64,000 bases of DNA from Pseudomonas sp. BCA17. GTDB taxonomy: Bacteria; Pseudomonadota; Gammaproteobacteria; Pseudomonadales; Pseudomonadaceae. Positions 61,995-64,000 of this stretch are shown here, one piece after another. The stretch's first letter is position 1; each line of letters starts with the position of its first letter. Below the pieces are notes generated by a model. It did no database searches and was not told the DNA's origin. It saw only the letters and a program-made list of their open reading frames with translations. The position numbers were made by a program, and so were the translations under genes. Location: contig NZ_SGWI01000005.1 in the NCBI RefSeq assembly GCF_004519405.1, forward strand, positions 186,001 to 250,000, given 5' to 3'.

Positions 61995-64000
61995 TCAGAT
62001 GTCCCAGATCAGGTTGATCGCAAAGTTGCGGCCGGGCTGCGTCAGACGGTCCAGGTTGGCCGGGCCGGTCACGGCGGCTTCGCCGACGCTGTCGTAGCTG
62101 CGTACGTCATCCCAGTTCCAATACTTCTTGTCGGTCAGGTTGTAGAGGCCGGCGTTGAGGGTCACGTCCTGGGTGACTTTGTAGTAGCCGGTCAGGTCGA
62201 GCACGCCGAACCCTGGGGTCTTGAACGGGCCGTTGCCATCAGGCGCGTGGAAGGTGGTGCTGTCGACGCGATTCTGCCGTTTCACCAAGGTCCAGCTCAG
62301 CAGGCCACCGTAGTTGTCCTCGTCGTAACCCAGGCCGAACACACCCTTGAGCGGGTTGACACTGTTGAGCGGCTCGCCGGTTTCGTCGTTGCGGCCGTAG
62401 GCGTATGAAACCGAACCCTGGGTGTACAGTCCCTGAGGGGCGCCGAAAGCATCCAGGTTCAGACGGCCCTTGGCTTCTGCGCCCTTGATGGTGGCGCGCT
62501 TGATATTGACGGCCTGGAACTGTTCGACGGTGCCGCCGACCACGGCGTTGTCTTCGTCGATGAAGTCGCGGTACTTGTTGTAGAACACCGCGATGTCGAA
62601 GGAGCCTGCGTCGAACTTGCCACGAATCCCGGTTTCGATGCCTTTGCTGGTTTCCGGCTTGAGGTCCGGGTTGGGCTCTACGGTGTAACCCAGGTTGAGG
62701 TTTTCAAAGCGGCCATACAGCGCCTTGGCCGACGGCGTGCGGAAGCCCTCGGCGTATTGGCCGAACAAGGTGTATTGATCGGTGAGCGCATAAGTCAGGC
62801 CGAACTTGGGGGTCACACGGTGCCAGGTTTTATCCTTGTCGTTGACCGTGTCCTGGCCGGTGGGGTTGACGGTATTGAGGAATTCCTGGGTCAGCTTGGG
62901 TTTGAGCTGGGTGTAGTCGTAGCGCACGGCAGGCAGGAAGGTCCATTTGTTCCAGGCGATCTGGTCCTGGGCGAACAGCGAGTAGGTGTTGATGGTCGGG
63001 TCCGGGAAGTCACTGGACTTCTTCACGCTGTCGCTGGCGGTTGGGCTGGGCGCGCCGATGGCTGTGCAGCCGGAGCCGACGGCAAGGCAGGTCGCCGAGC
63101 CCTCGCGGGAGCCGGTGACTTTCTGCTGCTTGAGGGTGGTGCCATACGTCACCTGGTGATCGGTCTCGCCGAGGCTGAAAGCCTTGTCCAACTGGGCGTC
63201 GAATACCCACTGGCGTTCTTCGTAAAGCGTGTCGCGGGTGCGCAGGACACGACGGCCTGACTGATAGATTTCGGCCGTCGTCTGGTCGGTCTTGGCGATC
63301 TGGTAATTGAGGCTGGTCTTGATACGGTCGGCTATCGGCGATTCGAGGGCTACGCTGTTTTCCAGCCCGAAGCGTTCACGGGTGATGGTGTCGTTGCCGC
63401 GACGGTCACGGTACAGATTGAAACCGCGCCCGCCGACGAACGGCCCGCCTACCGCATTCTTCAAGTTGACGTCACGGTCATCCTTGAATTTCTCGTACGT
63501 CAGGCCGAGGCGATTGTCCTCGCCGTAATTCCAGCCCAACTTGGCGAGGATATTGGTCGTGCGCGCATCTTCCGGGTTGGCGCCGGTGCGGGCCAGGCCG
63601 GTGGCGTTGTTACCGTCGTAGGACTCCATCTCATGACCGTTACGCTGGCTCAGGTGCAGCAAGCCGTCGAAGTCCTGCACGCGGCCGGCGACGGTGCCGG
63701 AGGTCAACCAGCTTTCGTCGGCGGAGCTGTAGCCGGTTTTCAGGCGGGCGCCGACGTCCTGGCCGGGCTTGATGATGTCGTCCGGGTCGAGGGTGAAATA
63801 GCTCACCGCGCCACCAATCGCACTGCTGCCGTACAGGGCCGAGGCCGGGCCGCGCAGGATTTCCACACGCTTGACGATTTCCGGGTCGACGTAATTGCGA
63901 CGCGTCTTGGCGTAAGGGCCGTTGAAGAAATTATCGGGGACTTCGACACCGTCCACTTGGGTGAGGATGCGGTCACCGTCGATACCGCGAATGTTATAGC
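61995..64000 (-). CDS. TonB-dependent heme/hemoglobin receptor (5' end outside window)
   Basis: About 668 C-terminal residues of an outer-membrane receptor. The plug end is visible (NIRGIDGDRILTQVDGVEVPDN, then VEILRGPASALYGSSAIGGAVSYFTL), followed by a 22-strand barrel that ends NLIWDI. The heme-receptor motif pair FRAP/NPNL appears in the forms GFRTPSAKALYG and VEPNPDLKPE, and the overall sequence resembles PhuR. Together with hemO downstream it forms a heme-iron acquisition unit. The signal peptide and any Fur box are beyond the right edge. Confidence 0.9.
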   Translation of the reverse strand, partial: YNIRGIDGDRILTQVDGVEVPDNFFNGPYAKTRRNYVDPEIVKRVEILRGPASALYGSSAIGGAVSYFTLDPDDIIKPGQDVGARLKTGYSSADESWLTSGTVAGRVQDFDGLLHLSQRNGHEMESYDGNNATGLARTGANPEDARTTNILAKLGWNYGEDNRLGLTYEKFKDDRDVNLKNAVGGPFVGGRGFNLYRDRRGNDTITRERFGLENSVALESPIADRIKTSLNYQIAKTDQTTAEIYQSGRRVLRTRDTLYEERQWVFDAQLDKAFSLGETDHQVTYGTTLKQQKVTGSREGSATCLAVGSGCTAIGAPSPTASDSVKKSSDFPDPTINTYSLFAQDQIAWNKWTFLPAVRYDYTQLKPKLTQEFLNTVNPTGQDTVNDKDKTWHRVTPKFGLTYALTDQYTLFGQYAEGFRTPSAKALYGRFENLNLGYTVEPNPDLKPETSKGIETGIRGKFDAGSFDIAVFYNKYRDFIDEDNAVVGGTVEQFQAVNIKRATIKGAEAKGRLNLDAFGAPQGLYTQGSVSYAYGRNDETGEPLNSVNPLKGVFGLGYDEDNYGGLLSWTLVKRQNRVDSTTFHAPDGNGPFKTPGFGVLDLTGYYKVTQDVTLNAGLYNLTDKKYWNWDDVRSYDSVGEAAVTGPANLDRLTQPGRNFAINLIWDI

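Overview
The window looks like chromosomal DNA of a fluorescent Pseudomonas (P. fluorescens group). The support is gene content and order (rpsP-rimM-trmD-rplS beside ffh, hom-thrC, colRS, a near-identical homoserine dehydrogenase to that remembered from P. aeruginosa), high-GC third positions, and several intergenic paired REP sequences of the two kinds known from P. fluorescens. No prophage, insertion sequence, CRISPR array or integrated island is visible. Most of it is well-conserved core genome.

Layout. 1-8.9 kb: a GntR-type regulator cut by the left edge with two candidate operators, an L,D-transpeptidase, two divergent Nudix hydrolases, a gamma-carbonic-anhydrase-like protein, small proteins, purT, an MHS transporter, and a CorC-like/YpjD-like membrane pair. 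9-16 kb: ffh, the rpsP-rimM-trmD-rplS operon, a thioesterase, a cation/proton antiporter and xerD. 16-20 kb: dsbC, hom, thrC. 20-25.5 kb: a signalling cluster resembling the Roc/Bvg systems: a BvgS-like hybrid kinase with two periplasmic binding domains, a receiver-EAL protein whose EAL domain lacks two catalytic residues, and a convergent LuxR-type response regulator. 25.7-30.7 kb: DUF3509 protein, a binding protein coupled to a CoA-transferase, a YaeQ-like protein and recJ. 30.8-34.8 kb: aminoacyl-phosphatidylglycerol synthase/flippase (MprF) with its probable hydrolase. 35 kb: tandem initiator tRNA genes, each with its own promoter and terminator, then SOS-controlled dinB.

36.8-48 kb: a lipoprotein of unknown function, proS, ampG, an alkyltransferase-like protein, a DUF481 outer-membrane protein, a HugZ-like protein, fxsA, groESL behind a clear heat-shock promoter, and a secreted GH8 protein that has lost its expected catalytic glutamate. 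48-54 kb: two head-to-head two-component systems (RstAB-like and ColRS) followed by a methyltransferase/InaA-kinase/small-protein operon; candidate ColR boxes lie both in front of this operon and between the two systems. 54-58 kb: an iron-associated DUF1111-imelysin-DUF1513 operon. 58-64 kb: nitroreductase, chemoreceptor, YbaN-like protein, heme oxygenase and a heme-type TonB-dependent receptor running off the right edge.

The parts most worth a second look are the Roc-like cluster with its apparently inactive EAL domain, the GH8 pseudoenzyme candidate, the paired ColR boxes, the CoA-transferase/binding-protein gene pair, and the GntR operators. I see no wholly new defence or mobile system here.
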